Positions 34,940 through 44,390 of a stretch of DNA of 64,000 bases are shown one piece after another (position 1 is the first letter of the stretch; the number at the start of each line of letters is the position of its first letter). The DNA comes from Leptospira limi (lineage in GTDB: Bacteria; Spirochaetota; Leptospiria; Leptospirales; Leptospiraceae), in assembly GCF_026151395.1 (NCBI RefSeq), contig NZ_JAMQPV010000001.1, positions 744,001 to 808,000 of the forward strand. The letters are read 5' to 3'. The notes under the pieces are model-generated. The model did not search any database. It had not been told where the DNA came from and worked only from the letters and a program-made list of their open reading frames with translations. Both the position numbers and the translations under genes were made by a program.

Positions 34940-35779
34940 TTAAGCTTTTTTTCCGGCTTTAAGTTTTAAGTATTCTTTGTAGATTTTGTTTGCTGCTTCT
35001 TCTACTTCAGATGTAAAAAAACCAACTCGGCCTTGTAAGTATTGGTAGAATGTCATTGCAGGAATCGCAACGATAAGACCAGCAGCAGTTGTAATGAGGG
35101 CTTCTTTGATACCACCAGCAACTACCTTTGCGTTTACTTGGTCAGCATTTGCTATTGCATCGAATGCATTGATCATACCAGATACAGTTCCAAGGAATCC
35201 AACAAGTGGTGCAATGGTTGATACTGCAGAAAGAACAGTGAGTCCTTTTTCTAAAAGTGTCATCACTTCACCTGCTTCTCTTTCGATACCAGCAGCAAAA
35301 ATTTCAGGATCGTTTTGAGAAACTTCCATTCCATTTTTTAATACGTCAGTGATTTTTTGGCCTTCGTTTGCTTTTAAGAATTCATCAACACCTTGCATAC
35401 CAGAAGCATCAATGGCATCTTGTAAGTCTTGGTTGTAACCTTTTCTAATTAATTTTGCGGTGAAGAAAAAGTACATCCTTTCGAGGATCACTCCGAAACC
35501 AACAATAGAAGAAAGTAAGAGTGGCCACATGGACCATCCACCAGTTACAAATAATTTTACGAGTCCGATTTCTGAATCTTGCGTAGGAGTTTGTTCTGGT
35601 GCTTGTGCTACTGGTGCAGGGGTTTCCTGTGGTGCTTCCGTTGTTTGCGTAGTTTCTGTGCTAGGTGTTGTAGGATTCGCTTGTGCTTCGATTTTTCCAA
35701 CAATTGTAAAAATTGTGATAAGTGCGATCACAAAGGACAAAGTGATATTTTTCTTTGCCAGGTTACATGAAACGTTCAT
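34940..35779 (-). CDS. exbB: ExbB/TolQ-family proton channel protein
   Basis: 279 residues. A cleavable-looking leader ([18 protein letters not shown]) and a Thr/Pro/Gln-rich segment precede the three TolQ/ExbB helices: [30 protein letters not shown], then [27 protein letters not shown] and [26 protein letters not shown]. Such an N-terminal extension occurs in many ExbB homologues outside the enterics. ATG 35779 is chosen over 35791 because GGAG lies six bases before it. First gene of the operon. Confidence 0.92.
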   Translation of the reverse strand: MNVSCNLAKKNITLSFVIALITIFTIVGKIEAQANPTTPSTETTQTTEAPQETPAPVAQAPEQTPTQDSEIGLVKLFVTGGWSMWPLLLSSIVGFGVILERMYFFFTAKLIRKGYNQDLQDAIDASGMQGVDEFLKANEGQKITDVLKNGMEVSQNDPEIFAAGIEREAGEVMTLLEKGLTVLSAVSTIAPLVGFLGTVSGMINAFDAIANADQVNAKVVAGGIKEALITTAAGLIVAIPAMTFYQYLQGRVGFFTSEVEEAANKIYKEYLKLKAGKKA

Positions 35780-35864
35780 GAATGTCTCCATATCTGATTG
35801 ATATGTTTCAAATCTAGAATATCTCTGTTACATTTAGATGACAGCTGGATGACAAAGAGGGTAA

Positions 35865-36641
35865 TTAAGCTTTTGAAAATAGATCTCTGAGTTTTGGAAT
35901 GCCTTCTAAAAATAAAGCAGGGCCTGGTTGTAATATAATGCTTGGGTCCATCTCATAAATTCGGTTGTTTTGGATAAAACCTGTTGTTTGCCATTCGGGT
36001 TTGTTTTTCACCCAATCCCTGTCCATATCCTTCCCACACCATGAGCCAACATAAATGTCTGGGTTTGCGTCTCTTACATCATTTGCTTGGATGATACGGT
36101 CTTTCGCTAATTTGCGATCTTTTAGGTGGGAGAAACTATCAATCCCACCTGCCAGTGCGATGGCTTCGCTTACCCATTGGATCCCTGTGATGATGGGTTC
36201 GTCCCATTCCTGAAAAAACACAGTGGGTTTGTTAGAAATGGATTCGTTTTCCTTTTGCCATGTTTGGATTTGTTTCTGCCAGCCATCCGTGATGGATTTG
36301 GCTTTTTCAGACTGACCTACAAGGTTTCCGATGATTTGCATATTGCAGATAATTTCATTGATAGAACGTTGGTTGAAAATAAGGACATTTAACCCGCGTT
36401 CAATGAGATCTTTTGCGAGTTGGCCTTGGATGTCAGAAAATCCAATGACAAGATCTGATTCAAGAGAGAGTATTTTTTTGATATTGCCGCTGATAAAAGC
36501 GGAAACTTTTGTTTTTTCTTCTTTGGCACGGACAGGCCTTTCCGTATAAACAGAGATTCCTACAATTCGCCGCTCTTCGCCTAACAGATAAATCATCTCT
36601 GTTGGTTCTTCTGTTAAACAGATGATTCTTTCTGGACCCAT
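35865..36641 (-). CDS. Cobalamin-type ABC substrate-binding protein without signal peptide
   Basis: 258 residues. RIICLTEEPTEMIYLLGEERRIVGISVYTERP and later VIGFSDIQGQLAKDLIERGLNVLIFNQRSI, QEWDEPIITGIQWVSEAIALAGG and GFIQNNRIYEMDPSIILQPGP fit the periplasmic-binding fold of BtuF/FhuD/FepB. It has no signal peptide or lipobox and no permease or ATPase gene beside it, so it may be a cytoplasmic corrinoid-binding protein. Candidate start codons upstream were looked for within seven bases of the preceding ktrA stop; none would give a leader. Confidence 0.8.
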   Translation of the reverse strand: MGPERIICLTEEPTEMIYLLGEERRIVGISVYTERPVRAKEEKTKVSAFISGNIKKILSLESDLVIGFSDIQGQLAKDLIERGLNVLIFNQRSINEIICNMQIIGNLVGQSEKAKSITDGWQKQIQTWQKENESISNKPTVFFQEWDEPIITGIQWVSEAIALAGGIDSFSHLKDRKLAKDRIIQANDVRDANPDIYVGSWCGKDMDRDWVKNKPEWQTTGFIQNNRIYEMDPSIILQPGPALFLEGIPKLRDLFSKA

Positions 36642-36648
36642 TTGATTT

Positions 36649-37344
36649 TTAAGTCTCTAAAAATTTTGTAAGATCTGTTTGGGATCCAAATAAAACAACA
36701 ATGTCATCTTCGCGGAGAACAGTATTTCCATGAGGAATCCCTAATATTTTCTCAATTTTTGAATCAGATGTGCGTTTTGAATCTTTATTTGTTGTTGGTC
36801 GTTTGATTGTAATCACATTGATGTTGTATTTGTGTCTTAGGTCTGCATCCGCAATTGTTTTGTTGATGTATCTTTTGGGAACGGTAACTTCGACTACGCT
36901 ATATTCATCTGATAATAGAAAACTCGATCGCATTCCTGCAAATGAAAAAGTTTCTGCCATACTTTTTGCTGCTCTTTCTTCCGGATTGAATAAATCGTGT
37001 ATACCTAATAGTTCTAATACTTTTTTTTGAAGATCAGTTTGGTATCTTGCATAAATTAAACTAACTCCAGATTTTTTTAAACTATCAGCACAAATGATGG
37101 AAGTTTCAAAATCGTCAGCTAATGCAATTACAGCATAATCAACATCGCCAATTCCTTGAGAACGGAGAGCATGTTCATCTGTTGCATCCAAAGTAACAGC
37201 TACTGTTACAAAATCTTTTATCGAATCTATAACGATTGGATCTTTATCTATAGCAATGACTTCGTGTCCATCCTCAAAAAGATAACGAACAAATAGTTTC
37301 CCAAAACTTCCAATTCCAATCACTGCAATTTTTTTTCTTTGCAT
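36649..37344 (-). CDS. KtrA/TrkA-type potassium channel regulatory protein
   Basis: 231 residues from ATG 37344 (a TTG at 37356 overlaps the trkH stop). N-terminal RCK_N Rossmann domain with KIAVIGIGSFG and the acidic IDKDP at the end of strand 2, then DFETSIICADSLKKSG; C-terminal RCK_C (TVPKRYINKTIADADLRHKYNINVITIKR ... ILREDDIVVLFG-like). It gates the neighbouring TrkH/KtrB pore in response to nucleotide. It follows that gene directly and is probably translated with it. Confidence 0.88.
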   Translation of the reverse strand: MQRKKIAVIGIGSFGKLFVRYLFEDGHEVIAIDKDPIVIDSIKDFVTVAVTLDATDEHALRSQGIGDVDYAVIALADDFETSIICADSLKKSGVSLIYARYQTDLQKKVLELLGIHDLFNPEERAAKSMAETFSFAGMRSSFLLSDEYSVVEVTVPKRYINKTIADADLRHKYNINVITIKRPTTNKDSKRTSDSKIEKILGIPHGNTVLREDDIVVLFGSQTDLTKFLET

Positions 37345-37348
37345 AGTA

Positions 37349-39166
37349 TCAACCAACCACTACATATTCTTTTGGATATTCGTAAGAAATATGATCTACT
37401 TTCTTAGAAAAGGCAATGAGTAGAGTTAAGATTCCTACTCTTCCTACAAACATCACTATACAAATTAAGATTTTTCCAAAATCCGATAAATGAGGAGTCA
37501 AACCTCTTGTTAACCCGACAGTTCCAAAAGCGGAAACCACTTCATAACATAAGTCGATAAAATTTGCATTTTCTGTAAGTAAAAGACAAAAGATCGCTAT
37601 AAAAATAACAAATAAAGATAAGACAATCGTTGCACTTGCTCTTGCAATTGTTGAATGAGCAATCATTCGGTGCCCAATTTCCATTTTTTCTTTCCCTCGA
37701 ACCTGATTGCTAATATTCATAAATGAGATTGCAAGTGTAGTTGTTTTGATCCCTCCACCAGTTGAAACTGGAGATGCACCAACCCACATTAGAAAAAATG
37801 AAATGAATGTCATCGGATATCCCATTAAAGATAAATCAAAAGTATTGAAACCAGCTGTCCTAGTGGTCACCGAATAAAATAAAGAATGAAATATCTGTTT
37901 CTCAATCGGTAAACCATTTAAGGATAATTGACTTTCGAGGAAATAACAACTTACTGTTCCAAATAAGAGTAAGAATCCCGTTACGAAAAAAACAAGTTTA
38001 GATGTAATTGACCAGCGAAACTTAGGATCAAATGGATTTGATAATTTTGTTCTTAATTGGTAGATAACGGGAAAACCCAAACCACCAAATACAATGAGTA
38101 ACATAATAACTGATAAAAACCCTTCCGATTCTTTAAAAGCATCTGTTGCCAATCCATTTGGCATTAAACTAAAACCAGCATTACAAAATGCAGAAATCGA
38201 ATGAAACACTGAATAATAAATTTTTTCAGGTAAAGGAAGAGGATAGTCTTCAGGAAAACTATAAAAAAGAAATAGAGCACCAATCATTTCGATGAATAAA
38301 GTTTGTAATGTAATTTGTTTTAAAATTTCCTTTGCACGACCCATTGTTTCTTCTGAAAGAAGATCTTTAATCATCAAGGTATCACTTACGGAACCTTTTC
38401 CAGTTAAAAAAATGGAAAAAAAACTGGTTAGAGTCATGAGTCCTAGTCCACCAACTTGAATGAGAAGTAAAATCACAAGCTGACCAGTGAGTGTAAACTG
38501 ACTACTAATATCAACCGTCGATAATCCTGTTACACAAGTTGCACTTATCGTAGTAAATATGATATCGATTGTATTTACATGTACGAGAGTTGATTTAGGA
38601 AAATGTAAAAAACACACTCCAACAAAAATGATAAATGCAAAAGAAATGACAAAAACGATGGATGGGTTGAGTTTTTTGGAATCTCTTTTTTTGGATAAAC
38701 GAAAGAAGTGAGCTAAATTGGAAAATAGAAATAAAAACTGATTTGCTGATAAAAAAATCAATGTAGTGTCATTACCAGAAATGTGATAGGATTTTAAGAT
38801 TTGAATGATGTTTTCTTCATAGATCATTTCTAGACCTAACATCAATAAAATGGTAAGTTCAATCTTATGTATGTTTAAATATTCCTTCCATTTTTTATTT
38901 GTAAAAGTTAAGTGTAAAGTTTCATAACAGATAAAAAAACTGACGAGAGTTCGGATGGAGATAGTAACATATGGTTTCCATTCTTCCGGATAATAAAAAC
39001 CAAAATCTAAAATTAAAATAGTAACCGATAAAAAACCAAAAAAAATATAAAACACTCTGCCTATCGGCCGAATGTATTCCATATAAAATTTACGAATTTC
39101 ATATCTTTGGACTTGTAAGTATTGAATTAGATGGTGTAAAAAAACAAAAATACGTTTGGACTTCAA
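37349..39166 (-). CDS. TrkH/KtrB-type potassium transporter with extra N-terminal membrane domain
   Basis: 605 residues, about 150 more than KtrB. The four selectivity loops are visible: ATCVTGLSTVD, SAFCNAGFSLM, TTRTAGFNTFD and SAFGTVGLTRG. The extra N-terminal part (residues 30-150) has about four hydrophobic segments (VFYIFFGFLSVTILILDFGF, VTISIRTLVSFFICYETLHL, IELTILLMLGLEMIYE and a further one) and resembles a voltage-sensor-like bundle in layout, but no arginine ladder is obvious. Start TTG 39166 overlaps the previous stop; ATG 39082 is an alternative. Confidence 0.85.
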   Translation of the reverse strand: MKSKRIFVFLHHLIQYLQVQRYEIRKFYMEYIRPIGRVFYIFFGFLSVTILILDFGFYYPEEWKPYVTISIRTLVSFFICYETLHLTFTNKKWKEYLNIHKIELTILLMLGLEMIYEENIIQILKSYHISGNDTTLIFLSANQFLFLFSNLAHFFRLSKKRDSKKLNPSIVFVISFAFIIFVGVCFLHFPKSTLVHVNTIDIIFTTISATCVTGLSTVDISSQFTLTGQLVILLLIQVGGLGLMTLTSFFSIFLTGKGSVSDTLMIKDLLSEETMGRAKEILKQITLQTLFIEMIGALFLFYSFPEDYPLPLPEKIYYSVFHSISAFCNAGFSLMPNGLATDAFKESEGFLSVIMLLIVFGGLGFPVIYQLRTKLSNPFDPKFRWSITSKLVFFVTGFLLLFGTVSCYFLESQLSLNGLPIEKQIFHSLFYSVTTRTAGFNTFDLSLMGYPMTFISFFLMWVGASPVSTGGGIKTTTLAISFMNISNQVRGKEKMEIGHRMIAHSTIARASATIVLSLFVIFIAIFCLLLTENANFIDLCYEVVSAFGTVGLTRGLTPHLSDFGKILICIVMFVGRVGILTLLIAFSKKVDHISYEYPKEYVVVG

Positions 39167-39849
39167 GGTTTAACGTCTGCTAATTGCTTTTTCTTTTCTC
39201 GATGTTCTTCGAGTCTTTTTTGATCTAGATATACATTGGTACCAGAAAGTCCCGTAGAACCACCAATAAGAATGATACTACCAACAATTGTTTTTTCCAC
39301 TGCAAATGCTCCTGCAACTGCGGCCGATGCGCCAAGTGCAAAAGGTAAAGTTAAGAAGAATATGATGTAACCTCGACGAAATTTTGTTTCTTCATAAACT
39401 GCATCTTCATCAAATTCTTCTTTTTGTTTTTTCTTTAACTCTTGTTTGGTTCTACTTTTTTGCAATTGGTTTTGTAAGGCTTGCTCATTGATTTCACCGG
39501 TAAGAGGATTGATCGGAGAATTTTGAGCATTGGTCAGACTATAAGGATTGGATGCATTCTGACTGGAATTACCAGTGGTTCGAGAGTTCATTAGGGAACC
39601 CGCTCCTGGTATAGAATCGATCCCACTGTATTGTGTTTTAACATTTTTAGGTGTAGCAAGGACTGGTGTTTCAAATTTTGGAGGAAGAGTGACATCCTTC
39701 AGAATATTTGATTCGGGATCGGAATTTGGGATGTTTCTTAGGTCATAATTATTTGTGTCGTAAAATCCTTCTTTGGTTTGCCCATAAACGGGTCCAAACA
39801 CCAAAGTAAAAACAATCATAGGCACAAAAAATTGGGAAAAAATCCGCAT
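39163..39849 (-). CDS. Secreted protein with C-terminal membrane segment, unknown function
   Basis: 228 residues. A signal peptide (FFVPMIVFTLVFGPVYG) is followed by a Ser/Asn/Pro-rich, probably disordered region, then a charged coiled coil (LQKSRTKQELKKKQKEEFDEDAVYEETKFRRG) and two hydrophobic segments (YIIFFLTLPFALGASAAVAGAFAV and IVGSIILIGGSTGLS). No family is recognised. Its stop overlaps the TTG of the potassium transporter gene, so the three minus-strand genes 39849-36649 are probably one operon. Confidence 0.62.
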   Translation of the reverse strand: MRIFSQFFVPMIVFTLVFGPVYGQTKEGFYDTNNYDLRNIPNSDPESNILKDVTLPPKFETPVLATPKNVKTQYSGIDSIPGAGSLMNSRTTGNSSQNASNPYSLTNAQNSPINPLTGEINEQALQNQLQKSRTKQELKKKQKEEFDEDAVYEETKFRRGYIIFFLTLPFALGASAAVAGAFAVEKTIVGSIILIGGSTGLSGTNVYLDQKRLEEHREKKKQLADVKP

Positions 39850-39879
39850 ACATTCCAGTTTACTTGATCCTTGTGAGGG

Positions 39880-41190
39880 TCAATCCAAATCACGCCCGGA
39901 AAGTTTCGTGGAACGGTAGTCCAATGAGACAGAACGTATCAACTCTAAGTCTTTTTTTGATACTCCTGCCGTATGTGCATGGTTGTATTCTTCTTCCATG
40001 GTTGTACCAAATAAACCAGGATCATCCGATCCAATCGTAATTTTGACATCGTTTTGTAAAAACCGAGTGATAGGATGATCGATATGGGATTCTAACATTC
40101 CTATATACAAATTCGAAGATGGGCAACATTCGATCACAACATTTGTTTTTGCTATTTTTGACATCGCATAGTTTTGAAAGGTGTGAAGGTATTGGGACTG
40201 AGTTTCATCAAAAGGAATCGTCATTATTTCTGTATCAGGTTTTGATTTGATTTCTTTTCGTTTTAGTTCTAGTTCTTCTTTTGCATAAAACGGACCATAG
40301 GTGGTGATTTCGTCATAAAACATTAGTTCGTGTTCTATTTGGTCTTTTGCTTCAGAAACAAGTTCTGTGCGTTCCTCTCCTAAAAAATAATCAGAACCAA
40401 TACCAAGTGCAAGAGCATGTCCAAGTCGATGTGCCCCATATTCAGCCGATTCGACGATCCAACGTACTGCAGAAAATGGAGTTTTGTCTCGAAAACTTTC
40501 GCCTACGTGGTAGAGGATCGACAATGCAGTTTTAGGTTCTGCTTTGTTGTCTTTGTTGATCGAATGAAAAAAAGATTGTTTATCTTTTGGAGGAAATCCT
40601 TCTTCAATATGACAGAAGTCAATGCCAACAAGTCCATCTCGAATGAGAGATTCTTTTTCCATCCAGTTTTTCATCCAATCATAATGCCTTTCAAAATTTA
40701 GATCTCTATGTAAAGACATCACAAGTTTTGCTTGGATCGGTTTTCCTGCTTTTTTTGCTGACTCTTCTCCTTTTTTCAAACCTTCAAGTGAAGCCATTAG
40801 TTTGGTATAAAAACTTTCTTTAGGCTCTTCTTTTCCAAACATCAATCGGTATTCGGCATAACCTATGTCTTCTAAACTATTTGAAAAAACGACATCATGA
40901 GAGACCTCTGTTATTTCCCTTTCATCAAACTTTACTAAGGCGATAATCAGATTAAACTTTGCTTGGAAATGCAAAAATGGGGCTTTTTCTTTAAAATGAT
41001 ATAGTTTCGAAAATTCTTTTATGTCCGCATAATCATCAAAGAAGGTAGAGGGACGAATTTTAATTCCATATGCTTTTTCAAATGACTCTAGATATAGATG
41101 CCATCTTGGGTTAGGGTTATTTTTTCCAATTCGAAACAATGTTTCAGGGGGTAAACATCCATAAAGGTGGTTGTGTAGATCGATATACAT
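39880..41190 (-). CDS. Adenosine deaminase family protein
   Basis: 436 residues. Metal ligands and catalytic motifs follow the family order: DLHNHLYGCLP (H-x-H) at the start, ILYHVGES (His), AHRLGHALAL and IGSDDPGLFGTT (Asp pair). VVIECCPSSNLYIG is the usual strand before the last motif. It is longer than classical adenosine deaminase, with an inserted charged helix region (DTEIMTIPFDETQSQYLHTF), so the substrate may be adenosine, AMP or another aminopurine. It is divergent from the MATE gene with only 17 bases between start codons. Confidence 0.85.
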   Translation of the reverse strand: MYIDLHNHLYGCLPPETLFRIGKNNPNPRWHLYLESFEKAYGIKIRPSTFFDDYADIKEFSKLYHFKEKAPFLHFQAKFNLIIALVKFDEREITEVSHDVVFSNSLEDIGYAEYRLMFGKEEPKESFYTKLMASLEGLKKGEESAKKAGKPIQAKLVMSLHRDLNFERHYDWMKNWMEKESLIRDGLVGIDFCHIEEGFPPKDKQSFFHSINKDNKAEPKTALSILYHVGESFRDKTPFSAVRWIVESAEYGAHRLGHALALGIGSDYFLGEERTELVSEAKDQIEHELMFYDEITTYGPFYAKEELELKRKEIKSKPDTEIMTIPFDETQSQYLHTFQNYAMSKIAKTNVVIECCPSSNLYIGMLESHIDHPITRFLQNDVKITIGSDDPGLFGTTMEEEYNHAHTAGVSKKDLELIRSVSLDYRSTKLSGRDLD

Positions 41191-41207
41191 ATAAAAATGA
41201 CAAAACT

Positions 41208-42563
41208 ATGCTTCACAAAATTAGACGCATCTTGAAGCCAACTAGACTCAATCAGAAAATTCTTAGTTTAGCAATCCCTGTTTTTTTTGGAATGATCAGT
41301 TATACAGCCATTATGGTAGCGGATACTGCTATGGTAGGTAAGTTAGGGGAAGTGCCTCTTGCCTCTGTCGGATTTGGTGGTATGGTCTACTTTTCCATTT
41401 TTGCTTTTCTCATGGGTGGATCCATGGCAGTTCAAATCATCGTAGCACGAAGATTTGGTGAGAAAAATGAAAGAGGGGTTGGAATCACCCTTGTTAATTC
41501 AATTTATTTATCATTGGTTTTGGGTTCTTTATTATCATATTTCGGATACATTTATGCTCCAAATTTAATGGCTTGGATTGGTGATGATCCAGAAGTGATC
41601 GAGGTTGCTGGAGTATATTTATCATATCGATTTGTCGGAACAGTTTTATTTTTTGTTGGATTCGCCTTACGCGGATTTTTTGACGGAATTGGTATTGTAC
41701 AAGTTGGAATGATATCCTCAATTGTCGCTGCTGTTACGAATATCTTTTTTAACTGGTTACTGATTTTTGGAAACTGGGGATTCCCTGCTTTGGGAGTCAA
41801 AGGTGCGGCGATTGCATCTAGTTTGAGTTCGGTGCCATCTCTCCTTGTTGTTGTATTTTATTTCTTTCGAAAGGACGTGATCAAGTTCTTTCGTTACCAA
41901 ATATTTTCACCTAGTTACGAAATTATAAAAGAACTATGTATAGTTGGTTTTGCACCTGCATTGGAAGGCACACTCGTAAACTTTGCATTCTCTGGTTTTT
42001 ATAAAATTGCTGGTATGATCAGCACAACAACACTAGCTTCCGCGAGTGTTGTGTTAACGTGTCTTAGTTTGTCTTTTATGCCAGGTTTTTCCTTTGGAAT
42101 TGCAGCTACTACAATTCTTGGCCAAGCGATGGGCCAAGGGAAAATTCGTTTGGCTTATGAAGGTACAATGCGCTCTGCCACTTTCTCAGCAATTGTGATG
42201 GGAAGTATGGGGCTCTTTTTTATCGTAGGTGGGCCATGGCTCATCAGTTTATTTACCGATGTTCCCACAGTTATGAAGGAAGCATACCCTGCTTTGTGCA
42301 TTGTGGCACTCATCCAAGTGGGTGATGCCTATCATATGGTCGTTGGATCAGCACTTCGAAGTGCAGGGATGATGTACTATGTGATGTATGTTTATTTGAT
42401 AGTATCTTTTCTCATCATGTTACCTCTTGCTTATTTATTCGGGATTGTCCTAGCATGGGGAACGATTGGGATCTGGTCTGCGTTTTTTATTTGGATTTTA
42501 CTCATGGCAGTGCTTTTTGTCGGAAAATTTCGTAGAAAGGAGTGGGTAAGTATACGAATTTAA
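41208..42563 (+). CDS. MATE family efflux transporter
   Basis: 451 residues from ATG 41208. Twelve helices in two halves are visible: ILSLAIPVFFGMISYTAIMVADTAMVGKLG is the typical start, and GFALRGFFDGIGIVQVGMISSIVAAVTNIFFNWLLIFGNWGFPALGVKGAAIAS the centre. It exports cationic drugs or metabolites by Na+ or H+ antiport. A frame extending to 41139 runs into the divergent deaminase gene and is not used. No Shine-Dalgarno is visible. The patatin gene follows after 15 bases. Confidence 0.92.
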   Translation: MLHKIRRILKPTRLNQKILSLAIPVFFGMISYTAIMVADTAMVGKLGEVPLASVGFGGMVYFSIFAFLMGGSMAVQIIVARRFGEKNERGVGITLVNSIYLSLVLGSLLSYFGYIYAPNLMAWIGDDPEVIEVAGVYLSYRFVGTVLFFVGFALRGFFDGIGIVQVGMISSIVAAVTNIFFNWLLIFGNWGFPALGVKGAAIASSLSSVPSLLVVVFYFFRKDVIKFFRYQIFSPSYEIIKELCIVGFAPALEGTLVNFAFSGFYKIAGMISTTTLASASVVLTCLSLSFMPGFSFGIAATTILGQAMGQGKIRLAYEGTMRSATFSAIVMGSMGLFFIVGGPWLISLFTDVPTVMKEAYPALCIVALIQVGDAYHMVVGSALRSAGMMYYVMYVYLIVSFLIMLPLAYLFGIVLAWGTIGIWSAFFIWILLMAVLFVGKFRRKEWVSIRI

Positions 42564-42578
42564 TAAGGTGAGGGAAGA

Positions 42579-44306
42579 ATGAAACGAACAGAATTAGAGC
42601 GACAAGCGATACAGAAATTTTTAAAATCTGTGGAGCTTTTCAAAAAACTTCCCACATCTGTTTTGACAAGACTTGCCAACAATGTCCAAGAAAAACTCAT
42701 CCGAAGTCACGAAGCTCTTTATTACAAGGGAGAGTCTTCGGAATCCATCTACATCGTACGGTATGGGGAAATCCTTTTAGAAAATGTAGGTTCAGGCCAA
42801 GTCTTAGCTGAAAACTCACTCATTTCCAGTTCTAATCATTCTACTTCCGCCATTGCTGTTATTGATACACTTGTGTATGTGTTAAACGGTAAATTATTCC
42901 TCCAACTTGCATCCCAAGAAAAAATCTTTGCCCAAAACATCATCCAAATGATGGGAACAAGGATGCGTGAAAATTTAGACCGATCCAATGCTAAAGATAA
43001 ATTCACAGGCTTACGAAGGTTATGTGTTCATATTCCTTTAGAACCAGAATACCATTTTGGTGAAAAGGTAAAAACCTTTTTAGACGAATATGGAGAAGTC
43101 ACTAAAAAACTATCTTCTGCCATTCCGATTTCTACATTTAAGGGAATGGACCCCACACAAATTTCTGAATATCTCTCCAATTTAAGAAATAAAACACCTC
43201 TTCTTCATATCTACTTTGACGAATCCACTTCTAGAGTCGACTTACATTACTTAGTTGTTCAGTCAGACTTTTTAGTATTTTGGGAAGATGAACCTGAAAA
43301 GTTTTACAAAGAAAAAGAAGAGATCATTCAGTTTTGGAAAAGTCGGATTCGTAATTTTGAAGGTCGTGCCATTCGTATGATGGAAAGTGGAGTGCGAAAA
43401 AGTTACCTTCCACAAGACCAATCGCTCAAAACATTTTACCAAAAAGATACGTTAGCACGTTACTTAGTTTCAAAAACGAGAGGACTTTCTTTGGGTGGTG
43501 GAGGAGCAAGAGCACTTGCCCATGTGGGACTTCTTAAAGTCTTACATAGAGAAGGCATTCATTTTGATTTTGTTTCGGGTGCTTCCATGGGAGCCGTGAT
43601 TGCTGCATTGTATGCAAGGAAAAATAGTCCTGAAGAAATCGAAGAGATGATAAAAAATTTCTTTGGTGGTCTTGAAAGTGCATTTGATCCAACACTTCCA
43701 GTGGTTGCTTTTTTTAAGGGCAAACGTATGAAACGAATGCTCAAAAAAGGTTTTGGAGACCAAAGGATTGAAGAACTTCCACTTCCTTTTGCTACGTCTG
43801 CAGTCGATTTACAAACAGGAAAAGAACATATCTTTGACCAAGGTCCAATTACAGAAGCTCTTACAAGTGCAATGAGTTTACCAGGTGCATTCCCACCATA
43901 CCGACTCGGCGAAAAGTTGTTAGTCGATGGTGGTATGATCAATAATGTCCCTGAAAATCTCATCCGTTCCAAAGGTGCTGATGTTGTCATGGGAATTAAC
44001 GTCTCTCCTTTACAGGAAATTGTCCCAGTGAAACTGTTTGAAGACCGCAATACCACTGAAAAAGGTTTTTTCCGATATATTTGGGATACTTTAAAATACC
44101 CACCCATTTTACAGATTATGACAAGGACCATCACCTTAGAGGGTAGAGAGATCACTCGACTCAAACGTCCCAAGATGGATTTATTTGTTCATTTCCATTT
44201 GGAAGAATTTCAGTTATTTGATTTTGCAAGATACCAAGAGATCATCGATAAAGGGGAAAGAGAAGCAGAAGCCAACTTAGCCGAAATCAAACAATTGTTT
44301 TCGTAA
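42579..44306 (+). CDS. NTE-type patatin phospholipase with cyclic-nucleotide-binding domain
   Basis: 575 residues. The N-terminal 130 form a cNMP-binding domain (LFKKLPTSVLTRLANNVQEKLI, GESSESIYIVRYGEILLEN), though the phosphate-binding cassette (G-E-L-R-S) is degenerate (VLAENSLISSSNHSTS). The C-terminal half is patatin: LSLGGGGARALAHVGLLKVL (oxyanion loop), GASMG with Ser336 as nucleophile and VDGGMINNVP (Asp of the dyad). Bacterial homologues of neuropathy target esterase hydrolyse (lyso)phospholipids. It follows the MATE gene closely and probably shares its transcript. Confidence 0.92.
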   Translation: MKRTELERQAIQKFLKSVELFKKLPTSVLTRLANNVQEKLIRSHEALYYKGESSESIYIVRYGEILLENVGSGQVLAENSLISSSNHSTSAIAVIDTLVYVLNGKLFLQLASQEKIFAQNIIQMMGTRMRENLDRSNAKDKFTGLRRLCVHIPLEPEYHFGEKVKTFLDEYGEVTKKLSSAIPISTFKGMDPTQISEYLSNLRNKTPLLHIYFDESTSRVDLHYLVVQSDFLVFWEDEPEKFYKEKEEIIQFWKSRIRNFEGRAIRMMESGVRKSYLPQDQSLKTFYQKDTLARYLVSKTRGLSLGGGGARALAHVGLLKVLHREGIHFDFVSGASMGAVIAALYARKNSPEEIEEMIKNFFGGLESAFDPTLPVVAFFKGKRMKRMLKKGFGDQRIEELPLPFATSAVDLQTGKEHIFDQGPITEALTSAMSLPGAFPPYRLGEKLLVDGGMINNVPENLIRSKGADVVMGINVSPLQEIVPVKLFEDRNTTEKGFFRYIWDTLKYPPILQIMTRTITLEGREITRLKRPKMDLFVHFHLEEFQLFDFARYQEIIDKGEREAEANLAEIKQLFS

Positions 44307-44316
44307 ATTTAGATTC

Positions 44317-44362
44317 CCAATCCCACCTAACTCAAACAAAGCGAGTTGTAAGGTAGGATTGG
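44317..44362. terminator. Long imperfect hairpin between convergent genes
   Basis: CCAATCC pairs with GGATTGG, ACCT with AGGT and ACTC with GAGT around a loop. It lies 11 bases after the patatin stop and 29 before the SPFH gene stop. No long T-run follows on either side, so strength is uncertain. Confidence 0.55.
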
Positions 44363-44390
44363 AAAATTTAAAGGAAAGCAATTTGTAGGA

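Noticed and set aside
34472..34969. 165-codon plus-strand ORF
   Set aside because: Antisense to the exbD genes; composition is the mirror of their membrane helices.
43559..44173. 204-codon minus-strand ORF
   Set aside because: Antisense shadow of the patatin domain, which has all catalytic motifs on the plus strand.
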